A stretch of DNA of 64,000 nucleotides from Piscinibacter gummiphilus (GCF_032681285.1 NZ_CP136336.1:2095001-2159000), one strand, 5' to 3'; positions 43,874 through 52,087 are shown, counted from the first letter of the stretch. The notes: generated by a model from the letters alone, not told the origin. Program-made: numbers and translations.

Positions 43874-44217
43874 GTTGATCCTCAGAAGGCGGCGCCCTTG
43901 TTTTGGGCAAGTTTTCAAACTGACCGCCTTGAAGCGATTCCTGTGCCAGATGCCGGTGCGCCATGGGCCACGCGAGGGCACGACGCTTGCCGGGCATCTG
44001 AAGCGTGGGTGGCGGTGTGCGCCGAGTCCGTGCCAAGGGCACGCCTTTTGTGCGGAATCTTCACGCCCTGCACATGAGGTGGGCGGTCTGCATGCCAGAA
44101 CACCACCGCTATGATCGATCAACCTAGGGGTTTTCAAGGCGCCATGCCGGGTGCGCTAATCACCGGCAGGGCACTTCTGCCGCCGATGGCGGCCTGCGGG
44201 CACCGACGAGACAAGGA
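43874..44217. promoter_or_regulatory. Divergent control region between narK and the PAS-GGDEF gene
   Basis: This 344-base gap holds no gene I can support. On the minus strand, 44035-44020 reads TGGCACGGACTCGGCG; it keeps the sigma-54 GG-N10-GC spacing and a full TGGCACG but lacks the TT of the -12 element. At 44138-44155 lies an NtrC-like dyad with a 6-base rather than 5-base spacer. CGTGCC-AAG-GGCACG (44029-44043) is a perfect small hairpin. If the sigma-54-like site is used, narK has a leader of about 140 bases, long enough for RNA-based control. Confidence 0.4.
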
Positions 44218-45249
44218 ATGACCGACATCCACCAGCAGGCACTGTCTGCGCGTGCCGATCAGGCGCACGCCCTGACGACTGCGCTTGGCCTCGCCCCGCA
44301 AGCCTGGGGCGTGGTGGCCATGAGCCTGCTGGACCGTGCCGAGGCGATGTTCGCCATCAAGGAAGCGGCCACCGGCCGCTACGTGCACGCGAACCCACGC
44401 ATGCAGGCCCTCTTCGGCCGCAGCGCTGACGGGCTCGTCGACGAGGAATGGGTCGACCCGCAAGCCTGCGCAGCGCTGCGCACCGCCGACCAGTCGGCGA
44501 TGGTCGTGACCGTCCCGCAGGTCAGCGAGCATCGGCTGGAACTCGGCGGCGTTCGCCGGGAGTTCTCGGTCACTCGGCTGGCCTTGCCCTCGGCCGATGG
44601 TGGTGCCGCCAAATACCTCTGCTGCATCTGGCAGGACCTCACGCCCCAGCGGCAGGCCGAAACGCAGCTTCAACTGGCCCTGCGCCAGCTCGAAGAGCAG
44701 CAGCAGGCCAACGAGACCCTGCGCCGCGAGATGCAGGACCACGGCCTGCGCGACAGCGTCACCGGCCTCTACCAGCGTGGCCATTTCGACGACCAACTGC
44801 GCCGCGAGGTCGACCTGTCGTCACGCGAGCACCGCGAGTTCGCGCTCGTGTCGGTGGCGCTCGATCCTCTGGGCGAGGCGGCCCGCGCCTCGGGCAGCGA
44901 GGGGCGCAAGCGTGTGCTGGAAGCGCTCGGCCGCCTCCTGCGCAGCAACACCCGTGCGATGGATGCCTCGTGCCGGCTCAGTGAAGACCGTTTTGCGGTG
45001 CTGCTGTCAGGTGTGGGCCTGGCCACCGCGCATGCACGCATGGAAGGTCTGCGCCGCCAGTGCGCCACCCAGCTCGTGATGCTGAACGGCCAGGACCTCG
45101 GTTTCACGGTCTCGATGGGCGTGGCGAGCTTTCCGCACACCGCTCATACGCAGGAAGATTTGCTGCAGGCCGCCGACACCGCCCTGTCACAGGCGCAAAA
45201 GCGCGGCGGCAACCACGTCACGCTGGCCAGCATCAGGTTTGAGGCCTGA
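44218..45249 (+). CDS. PAS-GGDEF protein with a degenerate cyclase motif
   Basis: This 343-residue cytoplasmic protein has a PAS domain (about 35-145; AMFAIKEAATGRYVHANPRM is the typical start), a coiled linker rich in Gln and Glu (about 145-180), and a GGDEF-type domain (about 180-335). The domain has the entry DSVTGLYQRGHFDDQL, but the catalytic GGDEF is replaced by SEDRF in CRLSEDRFAVLLSG near residue 258. No I-site RxxD is seen before it. It is therefore probably an inactive cyclase acting as a nucleotide sensor or partner. It is divergent from narK, so it may belong to nitrate or redox control. Confidence 0.85.
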   Translation: MTDIHQQALSARADQAHALTTALGLAPQAWGVVAMSLLDRAEAMFAIKEAATGRYVHANPRMQALFGRSADGLVDEEWVDPQACAALRTADQSAMVVTVPQVSEHRLELGGVRREFSVTRLALPSADGGAAKYLCCIWQDLTPQRQAETQLQLALRQLEEQQQANETLRREMQDHGLRDSVTGLYQRGHFDDQLRREVDLSSREHREFALVSVALDPLGEAARASGSEGRKRVLEALGRLLRSNTRAMDASCRLSEDRFAVLLSGVGLATAHARMEGLRRQCATQLVMLNGQDLGFTVSMGVASFPHTAHTQEDLLQAADTALSQAQKRGGNHVTLASIRFEA

Positions 45250-45255
45250 GCGGGC

Positions 45256-45723
45256 TCAGCCGAGCCGCTTCAACACAGCCTTCCACTCGGCCGCCGTCAC
45301 CGGCGTGATCGAAAGGCGGTTGCCCTTCTTCAGGATGATCATGTCGGCCAGTTCAGGCGCTTCGCGCAACTCGGGCAGCGACAGCAGCCGCGTCTTGCGA
45401 TCGAGCGTCACGTCGACCAGCATCCAGCGAGGTTCTTCGCGCGTGGACTTCTCGTCGTAGTAGTGGCTCTTCTTGTCGAACTGGGTTTCGTCGGGGTAAG
45501 CCGTGCTCGACACGGTGGCCAGGCCCACGATGCCCGGCTCCGGGCACGACGAGTGATAGAACAGCACGCCATCACCGACCTGCATCTGGTCGCGCATGTA
45601 GTTGCGCGCCTGGTAGTTGCGCACGCCGAACCAAGGCACAGTCTGCTTCTTGGCGGCGGCGAGATCGTCAATGGAGCATTCACTCGGCTCACTCTTCATG
45701 AGCCAGTATTGTTGTTTTGCCAT
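45256..45723 (-). CDS. EVE domain protein
   Basis: This 155-residue PUA-like EVE protein has YWLMKSEPSECSIDDL at the N terminus and VPWFGVRNYQARNYMRDQM near residue 29. VLFYHSSCPEPGIVG near 54 and DVTLDRKTRLLSL near 102 follow. The aromatic pocket of EVE domains binds modified cytosine bases in some contexts; here it is a chromosomal housekeeping type found next to zapA and 6S RNA in betaproteobacteria. No nuclease or methylase is adjacent, so a defence role is not indicated. It lies downstream of the 6S gene in the same direction. Confidence 0.9.
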   Translation of the reverse strand: MAKQQYWLMKSEPSECSIDDLAAAKKQTVPWFGVRNYQARNYMRDQMQVGDGVLFYHSSCPEPGIVGLATVSSTAYPDETQFDKKSHYYDEKSTREEPRWMLVDVTLDRKTRLLSLPELREAPELADMIILKKGNRLSITPVTAAEWKAVLKRLG

Positions 45724-45743
45724 GCGGATGAGCCGAGGGAAAG

Positions 45744-45930
45744 AAAAGGTGTCCGTCGCGAGCCGTGAGCCGCATTCCTGAACCCAGGCTGGTTCAGGTG
45801 GGCGAGGTCAGCGTGGCTTCGGGTTCATCTGACGCGAGACGATCACACCTGCCAGGCGATGTTCCAAGCCCTGGCGCTTACGCGCATCGGTTCAAGGAAA
45901 TATAAGACTCACGCGAACGCAACGGACAGA
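45744..45930 (-). ncRNA. ssrS: 6S RNA
   Basis: The region between zapA and the EVE gene, read leftwards, forms a long irregular hairpin. The two ends pair: TGTCCGTTGCG near the 5' end with CGCGACGGACA near the 3' end. The 3' half contains ACCTGAACCAGCCTGGGTTC, like the terminal repeat of E. coli 6S (TTGAACCAAGGGTTCAAGG). Length of about 187 bases and position directly after zapA agree. 6S RNA binds sigma-70 polymerase in stationary phase by mimicking an open promoter. Ends are approximate. Confidence 0.82.
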
Positions 45931-45934
45931 GCGA

Positions 45935-45940
45935 ATTTTA
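45935..45940 (-). promoter_or_regulatory. Candidate -10 element of ssrS
   Basis: TAAAAT on the minus strand lies about 5-7 bases before the inferred 5' end of the 6S RNA and 29 bases after the zapA stop. Confidence 0.5.
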
Positions 45941-45968
45941 CGCGCCGCCTCGCCGCGACACCATCGCT

Positions 45969-46304
45969 TCAGAGCAATTGACCGTCGGCGCCAAGGGCTT
46001 GGTCGAGGCGCTGGATGAGTGCGTCGATGTCCACGTTGGAGGTGGGTACGCTTGACGCACCGGCAGGCGCTTGTGCTACTGCGGCGGCGGGTGCCGGGCG
46101 CTCGGCCAGTGCATAGGCGAGGTTCAACGCGGCCAGCACGGCGATGCGCTCGCGTGCCTTGACGCGGCCGGCATCGCGGATGGCGCTCATTTCACGGTCG
46201 ACACTGCCCACGGCTTCGAGCAGCGACACCTCACCGCCCTCGGGGCAGCCGAGGATGTAGCTCTGCCCCATGATGGTCACTTCCATCTGCTTCATGGTGC
46301 TCAT
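45969..46304 (-). CDS. zapA: Cell division protein ZapA
   Basis: ZapA crosslinks FtsZ filaments at the division ring. The 111-residue protein has the family start QMEVTIMGQSYILGCPEGGE, then an amphipathic helix VKARERIAVLAALNLAYAL near residue 48, followed by an Ala/Pro linker and a short C-terminal helix. It overlaps the zapB-like gene by 4 bases. Confidence 0.92.
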   Translation of the reverse strand: MSTMKQMEVTIMGQSYILGCPEGGEVSLLEAVGSVDREMSAIRDAGRVKARERIAVLAALNLAYALAERPAPAAAVAQAPAGASSVPTSNVDIDALIQRLDQALGADGQLL

Positions 46305-46543
46305 GCGCGGCCACCTTCGTTGCGGCTGTCGTTGTGGGTGTCGCCCGCAGGCGCGTCGACCGGCAGGCGGTCGAGCAGGGCGTCGATGCGGCTGCGCGCC
46401 GCGTTCAGCCGCGAGCGCAGGTTGTCGCGCTCTTGCGTGAGTTGCGCCACCTGCTGTTCCAGCAACTCATTGGTGCGCTTGAGTTCCTCGTGCCGCAGCA
46501 GCAAGCGCTCGACGCGGTCTGCAAGGTCCTGGATCTTCGACAT
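46301..46543 (-). CDS. ZapB-like coiled-coil protein (TIGR02449 type)
   Basis: This 80-residue protein is almost entirely a coiled coil (residues about 2-62: ADRVERLLLRHEELKRTN and onward with heptad leucines), ending in a short polar tail. Small proteins of this type precede zapA in betaproteobacteria and are taken as ZapB-like division factors. The assignment rests on coiled-coil form and synteny. Confidence 0.78.
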   Translation of the reverse strand: MSKIQDLADRVERLLLRHEELKRTNELLEQQVAQLTQERDNLRSRLNAARSRIDALLDRLPVDAPAGDTHNDSRNEGGRA

Positions 46544-46570
46544 GGGGTGCCGGAAGGTTGCGTTGCGTCA

Positions 46571-46601
46571 TTGTAGGGCGGCCTTTCTCGCTGCTTACAA
46601 T
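46571..46601 (+). promoter_or_regulatory. Candidate promoter of the cobalamin operon
   Basis: TTGTAG (46571-46576) and TACAAT (46596-46601) are separated by 19 bases, slightly long. The expected start near 46608 coincides with the 5' edge of the riboswitch. Confidence 0.5.
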
Positions 46602-46606
46602 CCGCG

Positions 46607-46813
46607 TGTTGGTGCCCGTGCCGGTTTTCACATCGGCACAGTTAAACGGGAAGCAGAGGTCGCAACGCCCCACGGGCCGAGCACCCACCTGCGCTGCCCC
46701 CGCAACGGTAAGCGGACGAAGGCCAGCCCTTCGCTCATGTGCAAACACCACTGGTGCCTCACGGCGCTGGGAAGGTCGCATGGGATGTCCGCCAGCCCGG
46801 ATACCGGCCAACA
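46607..46813 (+). ncRNA. Cobalamin (B12) riboswitch
   Basis: The conserved B12-box and flanking elements are in order: GGTGCCCG near 46611, CCCCCGCAACGGTAAGCGG near 46697, CACCACTGGTGC near 46747, GGGAAGG near 46770, and CCAGCCCGGATACCGGCC near 46793. The outer stem P1 is closed by TGTTGG (46607-46612) and CCAACA (46808-46813). Adenosylcobalamin binding should lower expression of the downstream btuB operon. The expression platform probably includes the strong hairpin at 46844-46873. Confidence 0.93.
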
Positions 46814-46843
46814 GGGGGCTCGCGGCATGCCGCGGGCCATGAG

Positions 46844-46873
46844 GTGCGAGCTGGCGGGGAAGCCGGCTCGCAC
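46844..46873 (+). promoter_or_regulatory. Hairpin downstream of the riboswitch (expression platform candidate)
   Basis: GTGCGAGCTGGC and GCCGGCTCGCAC form a 12-bp stem with one mismatch around a 6-base loop, ending 22 bases before the btuB ATG. There is no T-tract, so control of translation or Rho access is more likely than intrinsic termination. Confidence 0.55.
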
Positions 46874-46895
46874 GATGTGTCCTTGTGAGTTTTCC

Positions 46896-48869
46896 ATGAT
46901 GAGTCCCGTTCTGCGCGCTTCGGCATTGGCTGCCGCTGCGCGGTTCGCTGCGCCCGGCTTTTCCCTGTCGGTATTTGCCCTTGCCTGCGCTGCATCACAT
47001 GCGCAGGCGCCAACCCTGCCGCCCGTCACCGTGACGGCCACCCGCTTCCCGGAAGACGCGAGCCGCCTGTCTTTCAGCGTCAGTGTGCTGACGGCCGAAC
47101 AGATCCGCGACAGCGGCGCCGTCACCGTCAACGATGCGTTGATGAAACTCCTTGGCGTGCCGGGCCGGCTGGACTTCTATGGCGGCGGCGACTACCAGCT
47201 CGACCTGCGCGGCTTCGGCACCACCGCCGACTCGAATCAGGTGGTGATCGTCGACGGCGTGCGGCTCAGCGAGGCCGACATGGGCGGCACGCGCCTCGCG
47301 GGCATCCCGATCGACTCGGTGGAGAGCATCGAGGTGGTTCGAGGCGGTACCGCTTCGGTGCTGTATGGCGAAGGTGGCACGGCAGGGGCGATCGTCATCA
47401 CCACCAAGGCCGCGAGTGGCAAGCCACGCGTGGCCGGCGGCCAGGGGTATTTGGCCCTGGGCAGCCACTCGCTGCTCGAGGGCCGCAGCTCGGCCACCGT
47501 CGTGAAGGACGGCTTCTCGCTCGACGCCGCGATCGACGCGCGCAGCACCGACGGCCACCGCCGCAATTTCCATTCGTCGAACGAAGGTCGCAGCCTGGTC
47601 GCGCAGTGGCGCAATGACTGGCTGCGCATCGGTGCGCGCCACGCGCAGGACTCGCTGGAGACGGGGCTGCCCGGTGCGCTCTCGGCGGACGAGTACGCCG
47701 CCGACCCGACGCAAGCCCAACCGAATCACGAGACCGACCGTGCCCACGTCGACAACCAGCGCAACGGCATCTTCGCCGCCGCCACATTCGGCCCGTTCCA
47801 GATTTCGCTCGACGCCGGCCAGCGCAACAAGGCGCTGGAGAGCGTGACGAGCTTCACCTACGCCTACACCATCGAGGCACGCAACCGCAGCCTGCGGGTG
47901 CACCACCACGCGCCCCTCGGCGACTTCGTCAACACGCTCATCGCCGGTGTCGACGACGACAGCTGGACGCGCGTCGTGCCAGGCGCCTTCAGCTCGACGG
48001 CCGAACAGGACTCGCGCGGCTTCTATCTGAAGGATGACATCGCCATGCCCTGGGGCACGGTACTTTCGCTCGGCCTGCGCCGGCAGAGCGCCACCAAGAC
48101 CAGCACCGATGCGCCGACCGCCACCGTCGACCGCCGCTTCAATGCATGGAACGTCGGCGCGGTGCAGGCCATCGGCCAGACCACTTCGCTTTACGGCAAC
48201 GTGGGCCGCAGCTTCCGCTTCCCGAACGTCGACGAGATCGGCTTCACCGCCATCGGCGCCACGCTGGAGCCGCAGACCTCGCGCGATGCCGAACTGGGCG
48301 TTCGCATGGGGTGGGCCACGGGCCGTGGTGACGTGCGCGCCTACCGCAGCGCCTTGCGCCAGGAGATCGGCTACAACCCCACGGCGCCTGGCCCGTTTGG
48401 CCCCGGGGCCAACGTCAACCTCGACCCGACGGTGCGCCAGGGCGTCGAACTCGAAGTCCGCCAGCAATTCGCCGCGGCCTGGCTCGTGTGGGCGAACGCC
48501 GCGGCGCGTGAGGCCAGGTTCACCGCCGGCCCAAATGACGGCCGCCGCATCGCGCTCGCGCCGCGCCGCACCGCGTCCATCGGCGTCGACTGGAAGCTGA
48601 GTGAGGCCCACAAGCTCGGGGCGCTGGTGAACACCGTGTCGTCACAATCGCCGAACTTCGAGAACAGCTGCACCATGCCGGCCTACACGATTGGCAACCT
48701 GCGTTATGCCTTCAGCACCGAGAAGGTTGAACTCGGGCTGGGTGTCAACAACGTGACCGACCGGAGGTACTACACGCAGGCGTACGGCTGCAACTCAAGC
48801 GGTGCGCCCACCTCCATCTACCCGGAGGCCGGCCGCAACGTGGTGCTTTCGGTGCGCGTCTCGCTCTGA
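46896..48869 (+). CDS. btuB: TonB-dependent receptor, cobalamin type (BtuB-like)
   Basis: This outer membrane receptor imports cobalamin or corrinoids with TonB energy. The 657-residue protein begins with a signal peptide to about residue 38 (ending ASHAQA), then a TonB box-like LPPVTVTATRFP. The plug domain follows (VNDALMKLLGVPGRL near 83, QVVIVDGVRLSEADMGG near 115, GTASVLYGEGGTAGAIVITT near 150), then the beta barrel to a C-terminal aromatic/hydrophobic strand ending VSL. The start is ATG at 46896; a second ATG follows directly. The riboswitch upstream supports the corrinoid substrate. TonB/ExbBD are not in the window. Confidence 0.9.
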   Translation: MMSPVLRASALAAAARFAAPGFSLSVFALACAASHAQAPTLPPVTVTATRFPEDASRLSFSVSVLTAEQIRDSGAVTVNDALMKLLGVPGRLDFYGGGDYQLDLRGFGTTADSNQVVIVDGVRLSEADMGGTRLAGIPIDSVESIEVVRGGTASVLYGEGGTAGAIVITTKAASGKPRVAGGQGYLALGSHSLLEGRSSATVVKDGFSLDAAIDARSTDGHRRNFHSSNEGRSLVAQWRNDWLRIGARHAQDSLETGLPGALSADEYAADPTQAQPNHETDRAHVDNQRNGIFAAATFGPFQISLDAGQRNKALESVTSFTYAYTIEARNRSLRVHHHAPLGDFVNTLIAGVDDDSWTRVVPGAFSSTAEQDSRGFYLKDDIAMPWGTVLSLGLRRQSATKTSTDAPTATVDRRFNAWNVGAVQAIGQTTSLYGNVGRSFRFPNVDEIGFTAIGATLEPQTSRDAELGVRMGWATGRGDVRAYRSALRQEIGYNPTAPGPFGPGANVNLDPTVRQGVELEVRQQFAAAWLVWANAAAREARFTAGPNDGRRIALAPRRTASIGVDWKLSEAHKLGALVNTVSSQSPNFENSCTMPAYTIGNLRYAFSTEKVELGLGVNNVTDRRYYTQAYGCNSSGAPTSIYPEAGRNVVLSVRVSL

Positions 48870-48874
48870 CCACC

Positions 48875-49438
48875 GTGGTCTCGTCGGTCGAACTCATCCT
48901 CGGCGGGCAGCGCAGCGGCAAGTCGCGCTGCGCCGAAGAGCGCGCGCGAGCCTGGCTCGCACAGCCAGGGCACGAAGCCGTGCTGCTGGCCACGGCGCAG
49001 GCGCACGATGCCGAGATGCGCGAGCGCATCGCCCGACACCGTGTCGACCGGGCGGCGCGTGCCCCAGGGGTGTCGACCGAGGAGGTGCCCTGCGCGCTGC
49101 CCGAGGCGTTGCGCAGGCTTGGCGCGCCGCATCGGCTGCTCGTGGTGGACTGCCTGACCCTGTGGCTCACCAACCTCCTGATGCCCATGCATGGCGCACC
49201 GCTGGACGACGGCGCTTGGGAGGCACGGCTCCAGGCGCTGTGCGATGCGCTGAGCATCGCCCCCGGCCCCGTGGTGCTCGTGTCCAACGAAATCGGCCTC
49301 GGCGTGTCGCCGCTGTCGCCCGAGGCGCGGCGCTTCGTCGATGCGCTGGGGCAGTTGCACCAGGCGGTGGCCAGAATCGCGAGCCGGGTCACGCTCATGG
49401 TGGCGGGCCTGGAAGTGAACGTGAAGGGCCCGGCATGA
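48875..49438 (+). CDS. cobU: Cobinamide kinase/cobinamide phosphate guanylyltransferase
   Basis: CobU phosphorylates adenosylcobinamide and transfers GMP to it, activating it for addition of the lower ligand. The 187-residue protein has the P-loop LILGGQRSGKSRCAE at the N terminus, the second motif VVDCLTLWLTNLL near residue 90, and VVLVSNEIGLGVSP near 132. The start is GTG at 48875, 5 bases after the btuB stop. It overlaps btuF by 4 bases (ATGA). Confidence 0.93.
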   Translation: MVSSVELILGGQRSGKSRCAEERARAWLAQPGHEAVLLATAQAHDAEMRERIARHRVDRAARAPGVSTEEVPCALPEALRRLGAPHRLLVVDCLTLWLTNLLMPMHGAPLDDGAWEARLQALCDALSIAPGPVVLVSNEIGLGVSPLSPEARRFVDALGQLHQAVARIASRVTLMVAGLEVNVKGPA

Positions 49439-50307
49439 GGCGCCTGCTGGTGGCGTGGCTTCTGCTCGCGGGGCTGTGCGGCCCTGCGCTGGCGGCGTTG
49501 ACCTTGCGAGACGATCGCGGCGTCACGCACCGCTTCGAGCGCCACCCGCAGCGCATCGTCACGCTCTTGCCCTCGTTGACGGAGACGGTGTGCGCACTCG
49601 GCGGCTGCGGGCGGCTGGTGGGGGTGGACCGCTTTTCCAACTCGCCGCCGCAGGTGCGGTTGCTGCCAAACGTGGGCGGGCTGGAAGATGCGCAGGTCGA
49701 GCGCATCGCGGCCCTCAAGCCCGACGTGGTGCTGGCCGAACCCTCGGCTCGCGTGGTGGACCGGCTCGAAGCCCTGGGCCTGGCGGTCGTGATCGTCGAT
49801 GCGAAGACGCATGCCGACGTGCGGCACGCGCTCGGCATGGTGGCCGTGCTGCTCGGCACACCCGGCGAAGCCGAGCGTGCATGGGCGCGCATCCAACGCG
49901 CCATCGACGAGGCCGCCGCGCGCGTGCCGGCGAGCGTGCGCGGGCAGAAGGTGTATTTCGAGGTCGACGCCGCGCCCTATGCCGCAGGCGCCGGCTCCTT
50001 CATCGGCGAGACGCTGCAGCGGCTGCACATGGGCAACGTGGTCGACCCGTCGCTCGGCGCCTTTCCGCGCCTCAACCCGGAATTCATCGTCAAGGCGCGG
50101 CCCGACATCGTCATGGCCGCGCAGCGCAACCTCGACGAGATGCCGCGCCGCCCCGGCTGGGCCAGCCTGCCGGCCTTGCAGCAGCGGCGCAGCTGCGGCT
50201 TCGGCCTCGAGCAGTACGAGGTGCTGGTGCGCCCCGGCCCCCGCATGGGCGAGGCGGCGCTGCACCTGGCCGACTGCCTGGCCGGTCTGGCCGGAAGGGG
50301 CCGTTGA
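49435..50307 (+). CDS. btuF: Cobalamin-binding periplasmic protein (BtuF-like)
   Basis: This 290-residue ABC importer binding protein has a signal peptide MRRLLVAWLLLAGLCGPALA. The BtuF/FecB-type fold shows RIVTLLPSLTETVCALGG near residue 38, VGVDRFSNSP near 62, LKPDVVLAE near 95 and SFIGETLQRLHMGNVV near 187. It delivers corrinoid to BtuC. The start is fixed by the ATGA overlap with cobU. A one-base overlap (TGATG) joins it to btuC. Confidence 0.9.
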   Translation: MRRLLVAWLLLAGLCGPALAALTLRDDRGVTHRFERHPQRIVTLLPSLTETVCALGGCGRLVGVDRFSNSPPQVRLLPNVGGLEDAQVERIAALKPDVVLAEPSARVVDRLEALGLAVVIVDAKTHADVRHALGMVAVLLGTPGEAERAWARIQRAIDEAAARVPASVRGQKVYFEVDAAPYAAGAGSFIGETLQRLHMGNVVDPSLGAFPRLNPEFIVKARPDIVMAAQRNLDEMPRRPGWASLPALQQRRSCGFGLEQYEVLVRPGPRMGEAALHLADCLAGLAGRGR

Positions 50308-51329
50308 TGTCGCAGGAAGAGCGCCAGTCCCGCCTGCGCCTGGCCGTGGCCCTCTGGGCGCTGAGCCTGCTCTTCGTGGCGGCGGGCCTTGCGGCGGGCA
50401 GCGAGGGCTGGTCGCCTGCGCAGACCTGGGCCCTGCTGCAAGGGCCCGACGGCGGCTTGCTGATCGGCCAGATCCGCGCACCGCGCACGCTCGGCGCCTG
50501 GCTCACCGGGGCGCTGCTCGGCCTCGGCGGGGCGGTGGCCCAGGGGCTCTTCCGCAACCCGCTGGCCGACCCCTACCTGCTCGGCTCGGCGTCGGGCGCG
50601 GTGCTCGGGGTGGTGGTGGTGCTGGCGGCGTCGATGCTGGTCGGGCATGGGGTGAGCCTGGCCACCGCCGACGTCATGGCGCGCTTCGGCCTCGTCGGTG
50701 CCGCGTTCCTCGGCGCGCTGGTCGGTGTGATGCTCACGCTGAGCCTCGCGCGTGGGGCGCAACAGACGGCGCGGCTTCTCCTGGCGGGCGTGGTGGTGGG
50801 CGTGCTGCTCGGCGCGGTGAGCGACCTCGTCACCACCGCAGCGCCCGATGCGCTGCGCGGCAAGCAGGCCTTCCTGCTCGGCTCCACCGGCTTCCTGGGC
50901 TGGGGCAGTTGCGCGGTGATGGGCGCAGGGCTGCTCATCGTGCTGCCGCTCGGCTGGCGCCTCTCGCGTGCGCTCGATGCCCTGACTCTCGGCGAAGACA
51001 GCGCCCTGAGCCTCGGCATCGCATTGCCACGTGTGCGGTTAGCGATGGTGGTGGTGCTGGCACTGGCGACCGGCCTGGCCGTGTCGCAGGCCGGCTTGAT
51101 CGCGTTCGTGGGCCTGGTGTCGCCGCACCTGGTGCGCCGTTTTGCGCTCGCCACGCATGGCTACCTCCTCGTCGCCAGCGCCGCGACCGGCGGGGTGCTG
51201 CTGCTCGCAGCCGACGTGCTCGCGCGCAGCCTCACCGCGCCGCAGGAGCAGCCGGTGGGGGTGCTGACGGCGGTGCTCGGCGGTGGCTACCTGATCTGGC
51301 TGCTGCACCGGCGGAGGGTGGTGGCATGA
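50307..51329 (+). CDS. btuC: Cobalamin ABC transporter permease (FecCD family)
   Basis: This 340-residue inner membrane permease has about ten helices. FecCD signatures are RAPRTLGAWLTGALLGLGGAV near residue 50 (the RxPR entry), NPLADPYLLGSASGA near 85, and GLIAFVGLVSPHLVRRF near 265, the coupling region that docks the ATPase. The ATG at 50307 overlaps the btuF stop by one base, and it overlaps btuD by ATGA, so BtuFCD should be made together. Confidence 0.92.
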   Translation: MSQEERQSRLRLAVALWALSLLFVAAGLAAGSEGWSPAQTWALLQGPDGGLLIGQIRAPRTLGAWLTGALLGLGGAVAQGLFRNPLADPYLLGSASGAVLGVVVVLAASMLVGHGVSLATADVMARFGLVGAAFLGALVGVMLTLSLARGAQQTARLLLAGVVVGVLLGAVSDLVTTAAPDALRGKQAFLLGSTGFLGWGSCAVMGAGLLIVLPLGWRLSRALDALTLGEDSALSLGIALPRVRLAMVVVLALATGLAVSQAGLIAFVGLVSPHLVRRFALATHGYLLVASAATGGVLLLAADVLARSLTAPQEQPVGVLTAVLGGGYLIWLLHRRRVVA

Positions 51330-52087
51330 GTGGCTTGCACGCCGAACGGCTCACCGTCCAGCTCGGCAAGGCGACGGTGTTGCACGACGTGACGCTCGCC
51401 GTGCCCAGCGGCTGGACTGCCATCGTCGGCCCCAACGGTGCCGGCAAGTCGACGCTCCTGCGCTGCCTCGCCGGCCTGCTCACGCCACGGTCGGGCGAGG
51501 TGCGCCTTGACGGGCGGCCGCTCGCCCGCCATACGCCGCGAGAGCGTGCCCAGCGCATCGCCTGGCTCGCGCAGCAGGGCGAGGCCACCGGCGAGCTGAG
51601 CTCGCGCGAGGTGGTGCAGCTCGGCCGCCTGCCGCAGCTCGGACTCTTCGCCGAGCCGGGCCCGCGCGATCACGCAATCGTGCAGCAGGCGATGGCCGAC
51701 GCCGAATGCGAAGCCTGGGCCGAGCGGCGCCTGCATGAACTCTCGGGGGGCGAACGGCAGCGGGTGCTGCTGGCGCGCGCCCTCGCGGTCGATGCGCCGT
51801 TCCTCCTGCTCGACGAGCCCACCACCCACCTCGACCCGCCGCACCAGGTGGCTCTGGTGCGGCTCTTCCAGCGGCTGGCGCGCGAGCGCACGGTGGTGAG
51901 CGTGCTGCACGACCTGTCGCTTGCATTGCAGGCCGACCACCTGGTGGTGATGCAGGCCGGGCGGGTGAGGGCGGTGGGCCCCGCGGGCGACGACGAAGTG
52001 CATGCAAGGCTGCAGGAGGTGTTCGGCCACGCGCTGCGCATCGAGCGCATCGGCGAGCGTTTTGTTGCGATCCCCTACCTCGATTGA
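51326..52087 (+). CDS. btuD: Cobalamin ABC transporter ATP-binding protein
   Basis: This 253-residue ATPase has Walker A VGPNGAGKSTLLRCLAGL near residue 35, Q-loop LAQQGEATGELSSREVVQLG near 75, signature LSGGERQRVLLARALA near 138 and Walker B FLLLDEPTTHLDP near 158, then a switch histidine in VLHDLSLA near 192. It belongs to the iron-siderophore/B12 group. The start at 51326 overlaps btuC by 4 bases. Confidence 0.92.
   Translation: MSGLHAERLTVQLGKATVLHDVTLAVPSGWTAIVGPNGAGKSTLLRCLAGLLTPRSGEVRLDGRPLARHTPRERAQRIAWLAQQGEATGELSSREVVQLGRLPQLGLFAEPGPRDHAIVQQAMADAECEAWAERRLHELSGGERQRVLLARALAVDAPFLLLDEPTTHLDPPHQVALVRLFQRLARERTVVSVLHDLSLALQADHLVVMQAGRVRAVGPAGDDEVHARLQEVFGHALRIERIGERFVAIPYLD

Noticed and set aside
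43874..44137. N-terminal extension of narK to an ATG at 44137
   Set aside because: The added 88 residues are Arg/Pro/Cys-rich without membrane or motif features, and the GTG at 43873 has a clear ribosome site.
45256..45723. EVE gene as part of a modified-base defence system
   Set aside because: No nuclease, methylase or phage gene is adjacent, and the gene sits in the housekeeping zapA-6S context, so a defence role is not supported.
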